A DNA stretch of 64,000 nucleotides from Limnanthes douglasii subsp. nivea (Eukaryota > Streptophyta > Magnoliopsida > Brassicales > Limnanthaceae): NCBI GenBank assembly GCA_036936605.1, contig JAUPFV010000003.1, positions 106,959,278 to 107,023,277 on the forward strand, written 5' to 3'. Each line of letters starts with the position of its first letter. Within the stretch, counting starts at the first letter, position 1. Below the pieces are notes generated by a model. The model made no database searches and had not been told where the DNA came from. It saw only the letters and a list, made by a program, of their open reading frames with translations. Position numbers and translations under genes: made by a program. Positions 47,501-59,040 of the stretch are shown here, in pieces.

Positions 47501-49609
47501 TTTCTGATTGTGCAATAAGTGCAGTATTGGTAAGAGAGGTGGACAATTATCCTCGTCCGGTGTACTATATCAGCAAAAGCTTGATAGATGCAGAAAAACG
47601 ATATTTGAAGCTTGAAAAATTGGCATTGGCCCTGGTGATTGCAGCAAGGAAAATGAGGCCCTATTTTCAGGCTGATTCTATCATCGTCCGGACTTCTTTT
47701 TATTTGAAAAATGTTCTCCAAAAAGCTGACATTTCAAGTAGAATGAACAAGTGGTCAGTAAAGCTGGGAGACTACGATATTGATTTTGCTCCTCAAACAG
47801 AAATCAAAGCCCAAACTGTGGCTGATTTCTTAGTTGAATTACATTCAGATAGGGATACTAAGCAAGCAACCGGTGTAAAAGGTAAAAAAGTCTGGGTCGT
47901 CCGAACTGATGGTGGATCAAGTACCATGGGATGTGGTGCTGGGATATGTTTAACCTCTCCGTACGGTGACCGGATATACCAAGCTATATGGTTTGCCTTC
48001 AGGGCTTCCAATAATGAGTCTGAATATGAAGCTGCTATAGCTGGTTTAAAATTAGCTTTCATCTGTGGAGCTAAAAGGGTAAGGTTAATGAGTGATTCTC
48101 ATCTTCTTATCCATCATGCACAAGGTCAATCTGAAGCCAAGAAAGAGCAACTGATTAAATACTTGTTCATCCTTAAAGAAGTGGCACTCAATTTCAAAAG
48201 CATCACCTATGAGCACATACCCCGAACGGAAAATACGCTAGCAGACTCTTTGGCAACCATAGCCTACTCTGAGTCCTACCCTTGGATACATGTGCAATAG
48301 TGCCCATCTATTCAAATCAATCCGGATAAGGAAGAAGAAAGTTTGAATATACAAGTAAAAAAACCGCAAGATTGGAGATTTCCAATCCTTCAATATCTCT
48401 CAGATGGCATCTTGCCTCCAGAGAAAGCAGTGGCAAGAAAAATAAAATACAAGGCTCGTGGTTTTGTCATCCTAAGGGATGTTCTTTATAAAAAAATCCT
48501 ATAGTAAACCCCTCCTACGATGTCTGGGAGTTGAGGAGTCCCAAATAGTACTCTCCGAACTACATGATGGTGAGGGATCAGCTCACTGCGGGTTCAGGGC
48601 TCTAACAAGAAGAGTTTTGTTAGCTGGGTACTACTGGCCCTCCATAATGCAAGATGCTAAGGAATTGGTAAAAAAGTGTGACCCATGCCAAAGATACAGC
48701 AATGAAATTCATATCCCATCTATCCATTTAGAGTCAATTTCTGAACTAATACCTTTTGCTCGTTGGGGGCTGGATTTAGTAGGGCCTCTACCCATGGCAT
48801 CCGGAGGGTGCAGAACTATAATCGTTGCTATTGATTACTTCTCCAAGTGGATAGAAGCAGCTCCATTGGCAGGTACAACATCGAAAGCTGTTATAAAATT
48901 CATCTTATCCAATATTTGTTGCAGATTTGGAATTCCACAAAAGATAATCACAGACAATGGGCCAAAGTTCGACAACAAGGAAATGGAGAATTTTTGCGCC
49001 TCTCGAGGCATACTATATTGCTTCTCTTCTCCTTTCCACCCACAAGAAAATGGTCAGGTCAAAGTGGCTAACAGGACCATCTTGTCCGGTCTTAAAAAGA
49101 ATTTAGAGGGAGCTGCTGGAAAATGGCCAAGTTATCTACAAAAAGTATTATGGGCCTACCGAACCACTCCTAGGGCTGCAACACAAGAATCTCCCTTTGC
49201 TTTAGTGTATGGGATGGATGCCATAGCTCCCATAGAGACTACTCTTCCTTCCTTTCGAGTTCATAGTTTCTCCGAACACGCTAACGAAGTGGCTGTAAGA
49301 GGCCAACTTGACTTGATAGAGGAAAGAAGAGTTAAGGCTCACCTCAGAGCCACATACTATCAAGGCCTGATGAGAAGCAGGTTTGCTTCCAAAGTTAAAA
49401 GAAGGGATTTTCAGCCAGGAGATAAAGTATTAAGGAAAGTCTTCCTACACACTAAGGAGAAGCAGTTCGGCAAGCTAGCTCCAACTTGGGAAGGACCCTA
49501 TGTGGTTAGTGAAAAGCTTAAGCATGGGACATATCAGCTTCAAGATAAAGATGGAAGGGTTTTGAATCACCCCTGGAACATTGAACACCTCCGATTGTAC
49601 TTGGAATGA
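44508..49609 (+). pseudogene. Unit 1 gag-pol, Tat type, multiply inactivated
   Basis: Gag opens at ATG 44,508. In-frame TAG (44,658) and TAA (45,252) precede and split the gag core (YDGSKDPDNHLEQFKKF | FTGSALKWYNSLP). Protease has DTGSS at 46,461, then TGA at 46,509 with a frame change to 46,550-46,743. Most of reverse transcriptase is deleted: ETPG joins LKNVRATYQ near 46,970. The YIDD motif (47,050-47,061) and thumb remain. RNase H runs from 47,191. The second, archaeal-type RNase H (RTDGGSS...NNESEYEA...ADSLA) runs to 48,300. Integrase (48,479-49,609) has the HHCC finger and two catalytic Asp (GLDLVG, TDNGP), but the third acidic residue is Lys (codon 49,061). It ends HPWNIEHLRLYLE. Confidence 0.9.
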
Positions 49610-50114
49610 AAGCTATGTAAATATTTACTTGTTTAAAAGTTCATGTAAATATTTAGGGGCATACTCTTTCCTACCCTGGTGGCGCGGGGAGGTTTTAATG
49701 AGGTGTCCAGGATTTTCAATAAAATTCGATGTCTTCTTAAGAGATTCGAAGTGTTTCAGTTAGTGTTTTCTTTCAAATTTTCTATCAATGTCAGATCGAA
49801 TTGAATTGATAGAGTGATGACTACTTAAACATTTTTCATAGGAGAATTTAAACACTCTCACTTTAAAATGCAGGGAAACTAACTAAGGGTTGTTTAAACA
49901 TTAGCCACCAAAGCTGAAAAACTATGAAACAATGCAAGTTTGTGCAAAGTAAAATTGCCCATTAAGATATACGAAGTGCCTTGTCCACCCAAGGAATTTG
50001 AGTTTTCAAACAAAAAGGTTTATCCGGACAGGAGCCGAACACGATTACAAAAAATGGCTTGGCCATCCAAAGACTTTGGCTCAATCACAAAAAATTAAAA
50101 AGATAGTTAATACT
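49610..50114. other. Region between pol and the antisense gene, unit 1
   Basis: Non-coding on both strands as far as can be seen. From about 49,622 it begins the 1.23-kb stretch that is missing from unit 2. Confidence 0.5.
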
Positions 50115-53035
50115 TCAAGACTGAGCCTTCTTAGATGGCCCAGCCTCACTAGGTTTCTTCTTCTTGGGGTCATCATCTTCCTCATCCGGACTCTCCCCAG
50201 TTTTCTCTTCTTCATCGGTTGTGCCATCCCAGCCACTGGAGTAGTTATGCTTGTCACCATCAGCCATCGTGTGGAAGGGGAGGTCTTCATACTCTACAAA
50301 ACTCCATAAATCTCCCAGCGTCCTCTTCGGGAATTTCTCATGAAAGAGCACGACCATGTCCGACTTCACTTCGGCATACTTTTCCTCCTGAGTGTCTATC
50401 ACTCTGTTGGTATAAGCATCACTCCTAGCTTGGATTGTTTTCTCTTGCTCCTTTAGCAAATCAGATTTTTCTTGTGCAACCTTGGACACAGAGTCCTCGA
50501 GCGAGGTCTTGTCATTAGTTAAAGTCCGAATGACCTTGTCCTTAGCCCTCACCTCCTCTTTTGAAGAAGAAAGATTTTTCTCCAAGTCGGATTGCTTTGA
50601 TTGGAGTTCTTTGATATTTGGCCAGCTTTGTGGCCCAATCCTCCTGGATTTTCTTCAACTCCTCAATTTCCCTCTTCAATACATCAGTATTTTGTTTGGC
50701 AGTGAGGAGGTCGGTAGACAATTTCTCTTTGTCACAATTGAGGGTATTGATGATGGCTGACTGATTTCGTACTTGCTTCTCCAAAGTAAGCACTGGTTGG
50801 ATATTACTCAATATGGAGTGAGTGATGAAGTCTCTTTCACTTGAGACATAAAAAGACTTACCATTGAATGTAACGATATTCGAAGAACTTGTGGGGAGGT
50901 AGGGCCTAGCAAAATCGTCTTTGGGGAGGTTTTCGAATTAAAGACCAATCCCTTCAAGCCCACTGATGTCGACGCCATCAATGCTGATATCCCCTCCTAC
51001 ACCCCCTCCGGTTTGAAAGTCATCGGGGATTTCTTCTGCTTGAGTGGGGTCAGTAGGGTCAACAGGAGGAAGAGGCTCCGGAGGCTGGAGAGAAACTTCA
51101 TCACCCTTGGAGGTTTTCTTCTTCTTGGCCTCCCTATCCTTGCCTTCAGCTCCCTGTTTTTTGTCTTTTTAGGATCCTTTTAGGGTTTTGGAGATCCAAC
51201 CACTTCTCTAGTACTTTCATGCTCCACTACTTGTAGAAGAGTAACATCAATCTGTCGTTGGTCTGGCCCCTCTGGGTTTGTTGGAGCAGCTTCCTCTACT
51301 TCGGTAGGATTGGATTCAACCATACCTTGTTTGGGGCTTTAGCTCTACCTGGCAAAGACAGCTTTCCATCCTTTGTATCTGTCCTCCTGAGGATTACTTC
51401 CAGAGGGGGTAGAGTAGTTAATTCCTCCAAAGATAAGTCCTTCCGGTCAGTTGTATTCCAAAGGTAGGATTTGTTAGATTGCCTCCGGTAAAAGCGCTGT
51501 GGAAGTGGTTTCCCCACTTCTCAGCAGCCCAAGCATTTAGCTTGGAGCAAGTGGTCTGCCCAGCCTTTAAGTAATCATTAAAGTCCTTAGGCAGCACTAC
51601 CAAAAAACAAAAGAAGACAAGTTAGACAAACAAATTTGTTATAAGTAAAGATGGAGATATGAGATGAGATTCTTACCATCACGTCGCCATCTGCTGGTAA
51701 GCAGGCTTGGGTTGACACCAATTTTAATTTTCCTCCCATTCTCCCAAGCGCCACTAATAAAAAAGAATTGAGTCTTCCAGTTCCTTTCTGACTCAAGCAG
51801 GTCGTCCACTGCCTTGTAATCATCACCCATGTTGAAATGGTAGAAGGGGATAACATGGTTTCTGCAAAGGCTAGCCACAGCTGCGAACGGCTCCATTGGA
51901 AGAGGGATTCCGGAGATCCTGGAGGCCATAATACAGGCCATGAGGGTATACCAAGCATTGGGGCTCAATTGGCTTGGACAGAGTTTGATGAGGTGAAAGT
52001 ATTTGACGATCTCTGGGTCTAAGGGAAACCTTAGCCCCCAGTTGAATAGCTCAGTGAAGAAAACTATCTCACTGAGCTTGCAATCCATCGGTGTCTCCGG
52101 ATCCACCAATATCCTCACTTTGACATTCTCTGGGATCCCCCATTTTGTTCGCATCCGACCCAGCTCGGCTGTATGGATGAAAGCGTAATTAAGTTTCTGC
52201 AAGGCTAGCAGGTATTTGACACTTACCTTGTGGAAGCAAGGTCTCACTTTTCCCACAAGGCTCTCTGACAGATCTGGATGTTTTAAACATAGCTTCTCCT
52301 TGCCTTTGTCCTTCTTGGCAGCAACAGTCTCACTTATTTTCCCGGAGACGTCGGACTCAAAAGGGGATTCTTCAATGGTATCTTCCATCACTTCTTCCAT
52401 TATTATGGAAGGATTATCAGTTGTTTTTGGGTGAGAAGAACTGGTGGTTGGCTCGGCAGGCCCACCAGATTGTTGGGCATTGCAATCTTCCTGTGGTCTA
52501 GACTCTGGCTGGGGCTTGGATCCGGACGTCTCTTTCTGGAGACTTGAACTAATTGCCTCAGGACCGGACAGTTTGTCCTTGGGAATTTTAATGGGTGCTT
52601 CTGACCCTGTATTTTATTTTTAGCCCCAGACTTGGAAGACGTAGTTTTTGGAGCCTGCCCTTTAACCAAACGACCTCTTCGCCGGTATACTAGCTTCTCT
52701 GGGGAGGCGTCAGCATCCGATCCCATGGCAATGAATGGGGAAGGTCTCTTAAAGCTTGTAACTGCCTGCTCTGGTCCAACAACAGGCTCTGATTCCTGGA
52801 CCGATGAGCCCGAAACGATTGGTGAAAGGTTGGGCTGGAATAACCTCCTGGATTTAGCACTCTTAGATGAAGAGGAACCCCGGTCAGGCTCTGGACTTGG
52901 TGTTTCCGATTTGTCAATAGGAGAAACAGGGAGGCTTGCAGCAATACGCCTTTCTCGTTCGACCTTTTGAGCTTTTTCTAACTCTGACAAGTTGAGCCAC
53001 CCACCTTTTACTAAGACATTTCTTGATGTGAACAT
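50115..53035 (-). pseudogene. Unit 1 antisense gene (aORF), spliced, with frame breaks
   Basis: It starts at ATG 53,035 (MFTSRNVLVKGGW), with a Ser/Pro-rich disordered N-terminus. A frame break near 52,605 follows. Then 52,400-51,676 holds the conserved block KVSVKYLLALQKLNYAFIH...GLRFPLDPEIVKYFHLIKL, similar to the Transposase_28 'putative gypsy type transposon' domain. An intron follows (donor GATG|GTAAGA near 51,676, acceptor GGTAG near 51,592). Exon 2 begins VLPKDFNDYLKAG and shifts frame near 51,495. A long C-terminal part contains coiled coils (50,811-50,400) and an acidic, Lys-rich end at 50,115. Antisense genes of this kind are known in Retand/Tat elements; their role is unknown. Confidence 0.75.
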
Positions 53036-53304
53036 AAACTTACACCAAAAGAAGGGTTTTTTGAGAGATGAAAGCTTTGAAATTTAACAGAGTATAGATA
53101 ATGAAGATGGTAAAACAGTGAAAACTGGACTAATTTATAGTAAAGGAACAAAAGATGCTTCGATACCTAGGAGAATACGAAAGGATAGATGTATTGATTA
53201 AGGACGGGGTTGATGTCACCCACATTAATATAAGAGGTTACTTTTTGGAGTAAGTGGGAGCGCCGTTCTAGGAGAAAAACGGCCGGTGTGGCGAATCAGA
53301 GAAG

Positions 53305-53314
53305 GACACGTGTC
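53305..53314. promoter_or_regulatory. G-box 270 bp upstream of unit 1 aORF
   Basis: GACACGTGTC palindrome, at the same distance from the start codon as in unit 2 (61,491-61,500). It also appears upstream of the old copy's antisense gene at 672-681. Confidence 0.45.
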
Positions 53315-53460
53315 CCACGATCTCTGGCAAAACCGTTCAGTTTCTGAGAGCTTTATCAGTCCGGATAAAGTCGTTACACAATTTGAAATCTGTCCGGACA
53401 TAGTTATGAGTGCATATGGGTTATTTTTTAGGTCTTGCCAAATGCCTTTGAACGCAACCT

Positions 53461-53470
53461 AAAAAAGGGG
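53461..53470 (+). promoter_or_regulatory. Polypurine tract of unit 1
   Basis: AAAAAAGGGG followed by CTAC and the TG of LTR3, the expected plus-strand primer. The identical tract precedes LTR4 at 61,647-61,656. None precedes LTR2. Confidence 0.75.
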
Positions 53471-53474
53471 CTAC

Positions 53475-53853
53475 TGATGAGTCCGAATTTTATCACCACT
53501 CATTATGAGGATCGGACATGGGCAATTCGGACAAGATCCACCCACTAAACCATCCGAACTGAGCTAATGTATTAAAAACTTAATAATCACTTCATGACTA
53601 AGCTAATTACCTACCTGCTTAAAAACTAATAGGTGTTTGAACTCGACCCGAATTCATAATCATGACCCAAAAGCCCATATGGCCCAAGGTTAAGGGTATA
53701 AATACCCAACCACTTTCATTTAATGAGGGTAATGAAAATTAAATACAATCAGGCAGCTCAAATCTCTCACTACAATCTACTAAACATTAAAATACATTGA
53801 AATATCTCAAAAATTTAGACAAAATTACCCTCAGTTGAAATTAATCCACACCA
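53475..53853 (+). repeat. LTR3 (379 bp), pure type B/Q, shared by units 1 and 2
   Basis: The left part has GTCCGAATTTT, GGATCGGACATGG, GAACTGAGCT and TTAATAATCAC (type B). The right part has ACAATCAGG and AATACATTGAAATATC (type Q). The TATAAATA box is at 53,697-53,704. It acts as 3' LTR of unit 1 and 5' LTR of unit 2. Confidence 0.92.
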
Positions 53854-53925
53854 AATTGGCGACCCCAGTGAGAGAAGAAGGTGCATGAATCTAGTATTCA
53901 AAACCATCAGGAAAAACCAGTTCGG

Positions 53926-56900
53926 ATGAATCCGGACGTACAAGAAGTACCAGCTTTGGCCGAAGTGGTGGGTGAGAATGATGAATATACGATTGAGGAA
54001 CGAGATAGGTTAAATTTGAAATAGAAGCTTTGAGGGCTGCCAAAAGGGCAGAGATGGGCACAAAAGAGAAGTCCTAGGCGTCAGTAGCTCATCATACTGA
54101 CAATCCAAGAGAGCATGAGCCATCAAAAACCCATGTGAGTGCAAAAAAGACTCATGCTAGCTCAAAAAAAACTCACCGGTCTAAACCGGTGGAGAGCTCT
54201 GATTCAGACTCAGAGTCTTCCAGTAGCTCCTTAAATGAAGATGGAGTCGAAGAATCCTTATCATCCAGCAGTGATGAAGGCCGTTCTAAAAAGAAACAAA
54301 AGTTGGTCAAGAAGTACTCAAGAAAAAAGGATAGGCATGGAAGGTTGAAGATGCATCTGGGCAAAGGATCGTCTCATAGTCATGGCCGGAGACATGTAGA
54401 TCGATTGTTAATGGATCTTTTTGCCTTCCTTGATGAACCAGGTATCTTTGCAACTCCTAACGAAGATACGGTTTTCAGTCGTGGCCGAAATTGGAGACAA
54501 TCTCCATTGTCCTCCAAAATACTGCCCGGGAACCTTTCTAAGAGGTTTGACAATACGAAAATGGAAAAATATGATGGTAGTAAAGACCCGGATAACCACT
54601 TGGAACAATTCAAAAAATTTATGATGAATTTTGATGATGATGACAAGTTACTTTGTAGAGCATTCTCCTAATATTTTACGGGGAGTGCTCTGAAGTGGTA
54701 CAATAGTTTGCCCCAGGGTTGCATCGGAAATTTCGACACTTTTTGGGTGGCTTTTTGGAGGCAGTTTGTTGGAAGTAAGGAAGTGAAGGGCAACGGAGAC
54801 ACGATTATCTATTGTGCCCAACAACCAAACGAATCTTTAAAAGAATACATAAGTCGTTTTGTAAATACCAAAAATGGATTGGCTGATTGCTTTGAACAAG
54901 TAGCAATAGCTTCTCTGAGGCAGGGCTTAAACCCTGAAAACTTGGCTGATTCAGTAACCATAAAAGAGGCCATGACATGGGGAGGTCTGCTGAATCAGGT
55001 CGGAAAGCAGATTAATGTAGATGAAACAAAGAAAATTAGGGTGCACAGGCAGGTGAGGTTTGCTCCGGCTGCACCAAATCCAAACCAAAACCAGTCCGGG
55101 AACAAGGCTAAGGAAGCCGGGCAGGGTCATAACAGAGCCAAAGCTCAGTCTCAGCCAACTACACCAGCCCAGAGTCAGCAATCTAGAAATAAATAAGGGC
55201 CTTGGGTTCAACCGGAGTGGTTTGCTGAGTTGAAAGAAAATGTAGCCACCATTTATGACAAAACAAAAGACGAAGCACACTACAGAAGGCCGGCTGCATT
55301 ACAGTCTCATAGGGAGAGCCGTAATAATTGTTTCTGCCAGTATCACCATGATACTGGTCATACCACTGAGGATGGTATTGTGCTGAAACAAGAAGTGCAG
55401 AATTTGATTGAAAGAGGCAAGTTGGGGGCGTATGTTAAAAGAAGAGGTGGGAATAGGCTTGATAGCGCTCATCGGGCTGGTCCAAACAATGCAGGCACAT
55501 CGGCTCCGAATGGGGCTATGGTGATAATCGCAATGTTCGATGTAGAGTCAGAATACTTGGACCCTGATCTAACCCGGAATAAAGTGGGTGTTATCATGGA
55601 CCATTGCAAAACGGTATCCGGACTTATTAACTTTTTTGAGTCACTTACAATGTTCGGAGGGGACACCATGACTGCACCGACTGCTTCTTCAAGAAAGAGG
55701 CACGTTCATACTTTAACTACCCAGCTTGAAGGAGGCATGACTTCCTATCAATCGCAAATTCCTTTTCCTTTTATTGTTTTTTACGAGGATGACTTGAGGG
55801 ATATTGTTGGTCCACATGAAGATGCTTTTGTCATAGGAGCATCCATTGGAGGCAATGATATTAGACGAATTTTGGTGGATACCGGAAGTTCGGCCAATAT
55901 TCTCTTTTTAACTTCCTACAAAAAATGAAGAATCCAGCAGTAATTCAGTGTTCGAACTGATTAATTGTGGGTTTCACTGGAAGCTCAACAGATGTGATCG
56001 GAGAGTTCGAGGATGAGGTTTTGTTGGGCAAAGGCCCTTTTAAAAAGATGGTTAGAATACTTTTTATTGTGCTGGATTGTCCCACTTGTTATAATGCTAT
56101 TCTGGGGAGATCTTGGCTTCTAGGATGCATGATGTGGCTTCAACAGTCGACCAGTGTTTGAAGTATGTTAAGCAGGGACAAGTGGGAGTTGTTCGAAGCA
56201 ACCAAAAGGTAGCAAGGGAGTGTTATGCGACAACACTGGCCCCTCGAACTTTGGGGGCAGTTCGGATCAATAAGGAATAACAGTTTGAGGGGCCCTCTGG
56301 GGGAGAGGGTGAAATTGATGACCCTAGAGAGACCCCTGGTGTTTTAATACCGGTTGAAGAAATTGATGATACCAGAGAGACCCCTGGGTTAAAAAATGTT
56401 AGGGCTACTTATCAGAAGTTGGTAAACAAGGCCTTTGCTCATCAAATTGGAAGAAACTTGGAAGTTTACATCGATGACATGATGGTGAAAAGTGTGGACG
56501 AAGAGCTACACTTGGCAGATCTCCAAGAAACGTTTGCCAACTTGGTGAAAGTAAATTTAAAGTTAAACCCAGAAAAGTGCGTTTTTGGAGTGTAGTCCGG
56601 AATTTTTTTGGGGTATGTGATAAGTGAGAAAGGGATACAACCTGATCCAGACCAGCTTAATGCTTTACTGCAAATCGATCCTCCTCGGAATATTAAAGAG
56701 GTACAACGATTGTCTGGGAGGCTGGCTGCACTAAACCGTTTCATTTCAAGGTCTTCGGACATGTGTGCCCTGTTTTTTCAAACTTTGAAAGGTGCAAAGG
56801 ACTTCAACTGGTCCCCACAGTGTGATGAGGCCTTTGATGAAATTAAGAAGCATTTGTCTTCCCCCAAGACTCTGTTTAAACTTGTTTATGGAGAAACCCT

Positions 56901-59027
56901 TTATGTGTATTTAGCAGTTTCTGATTGTGCAATAAGTGCAGTATTGGTAAGAGAGGTGGACAATTATCCTCGTCCGGTGTACTATATCAGCAAAAGCTTG
57001 ATAGATGCAGAAAAACGATATTTGAAGCTTGAAAAATTGGCATTGGCCTTGGTGATTGCAGCAAGGAAAATGAGGCCCTATTTTCAGGCTGATTCTATCA
57101 TCGTCCGGACTTCTTTTTATTTGAAAAATGTTCTCCAAAAAGCTGACATTTCAAGTAGAATGAACAAGTGGTCAGTAAAGCTGGGAGACTACGATATTGA
57201 TTTTGCTCCTCAAACATATATCAAAGCCCAAACTGTGGCTGATTTCTTAGTTGAATTACATTCAGATAGGGATACTAAGCAAGCAACCGGTGTAAAAGGT
57301 AAAAAAGTCTGGGTCGTCCGAACTGATGGTGGATCAAGTACCATGGGATGTGGTGCTGGGATATGTTTAACCTCTCCGTACGGTGACCGGATGTACCAAG
57401 CTATATGGTTTGCCTTCAGGGCTTCCAATAATGAGTCTGAATATGAAGCTGCTATAGCTGGTTTAAAATTAGCTTTCATCTGTGGAGCTAAAAGGGTAAG
57501 GTTAATGAGTGATTCTCATCTTCTTATCCATCATGCACAAGGTCAATCTGAAGCCAAGAAAGAGCAACTGATTAAATACTTGTTCATCCTTAAAGAAGTG
57601 GCACTCAATTTCAAAAGCATCACCTATGAGCACATACCCCGAACGGAAAATACGCTAGCAGACTCTTTGGCAACCATAGCCTACTCTGAGTCCTACCCTT
57701 GGATACATGTGCAATAGTGCCCATCTATTCAAATCAATCCGGATAAGGAAGAAGAAAGTTTGAATATACAAGTCAAAAAACCGCAAGATTGGAGATTTCC
57801 AATCCTTCAATATCTCTCAGATGGCATCTTGCCTCCAGAGAAAGCAGTGGCAAGAAAAATAAAATACAAGGCTCGTGGTTTTGTCATCCTAAGGGATGTT
57901 CTTTATAAAAAAAATCCTATAGTAAACCCCTCCTACGATGTCTGGGAGTTGAGGAGTCCCAAATAGTACTCTCTGAACTACATGATGGTGAGGGATCAGC
58001 TCACTGCGGGTTCAGGGCTCTAACAAGAAGAGTTTTGTTAGATGGGTACTACTGGCCCTCCATAATGCAAGATGCTAAGGAATTGGTAAAAAAGTGTGAC
58101 CCATGCCAAAGATACAGCAATGAAATTCATATCCCATCTATCCCTTTAGAGTCAATTTCTGAACTAATACCTTTTGCTCGTTGGGGGCTGGATTTAGTAG
58201 GGCCTCTACCCATGGCATCCGGAGGGTGCAGAACTATAATCGTTGCTATTGATTACTTCTCCAAGTGGATAGAAGCAGCTCCATTGGCAGGTACAACATC
58301 GAAAGCTGTTATAAAATTCATCTTATCCAATATTTGTTGCAGATTTGGAATTCCACAAAAGATAATCACAGACAATGGGCCACAGTTCGACAACAAGGAA
58401 ATGGAGAATTTTTGCGCCTCTCGAGGCATACTATATTGCTTCTCTTCTCATTTCCACCCACAAGAAAATGGTCAGGTCAAAGTGGCTAACAGGACCATCT
58501 TGTCCGGTCTTAAAAAGAATTTAGAGGGAGCTGCTGGAAAATGGCCAAGTTATCTACAAAAAGTATTATGGGCCTACCGAACCACTCCTAGGGCTGCAAC
58601 ACAAGAATCTCCCTTTGCTTTAGTGTATGGGATGGATGCCATAGCTCCCATAGAGACTACTCTTCCTTCCTTTCGAGTTCATAGTTTCTCCGAACACGCT
58701 AACGAAGTGGCTGTAAGAGGCCAACTTGACTTGATAGAGGAAAGAAGAGTTAAGGCTCACCTCAGAGCCACACACTATCAAGGCCTGATGAGAAGCAGGT
58801 TTGCTTCCAAAGTTAAAAGAAGGGATTTTCAGCCAGGAGATAAAGTATTAAGGAGAGTCTTCCTACACACTAAGGAGAAGCAGTTCGGCAAGCTAGCTCC
58901 AACTTGGGAAGGACCCTATGTGGTTAGTGAAAAGCTTAAGCATGGGACATATCAGCTTCAAGATAAAGATCGAAGGGTTTTGAATCACCCCTGGAACATT
59001 GAACACCTCCGATTGTACTTGGAATGA
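53926..59027 (+). pseudogene. Unit 2 gag-pol, near-identical to unit 1 and equally inactivated
   Basis: Same order and nearly the same sequence as unit 1. Shared defects are the TAG near 54,075, TAA at 54,669, TGA at 55,926, the deletion of the reverse-transcriptase core (near 56,390), a TAG before FLGYVISEKG, and the integrase Glu-to-Lys codon at 58,479-58,481. Private changes include a one-base deletion near 54,015, a Gln-to-stop (TAA) near 55,193 and an extra A in the run near 57,908. Protease DTG lies at 55,878, RNase H from 56,608, the second RNase H to 57,717 and integrase at 58,035-59,027. It cannot produce a working polyprotein. Confidence 0.9.
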
Positions 59028-59040
59028 AAGCTATGTAAAG

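Noticed and set aside
44508..59027. Integrated pararetrovirus (caulimovirus-like)
   Set aside because: LTRs, a primer-binding site, a polypurine tract, an integrase and dual RNase H mark these as Tat-type Ty3/gypsy retrotransposons. No movement or coat protein is present.
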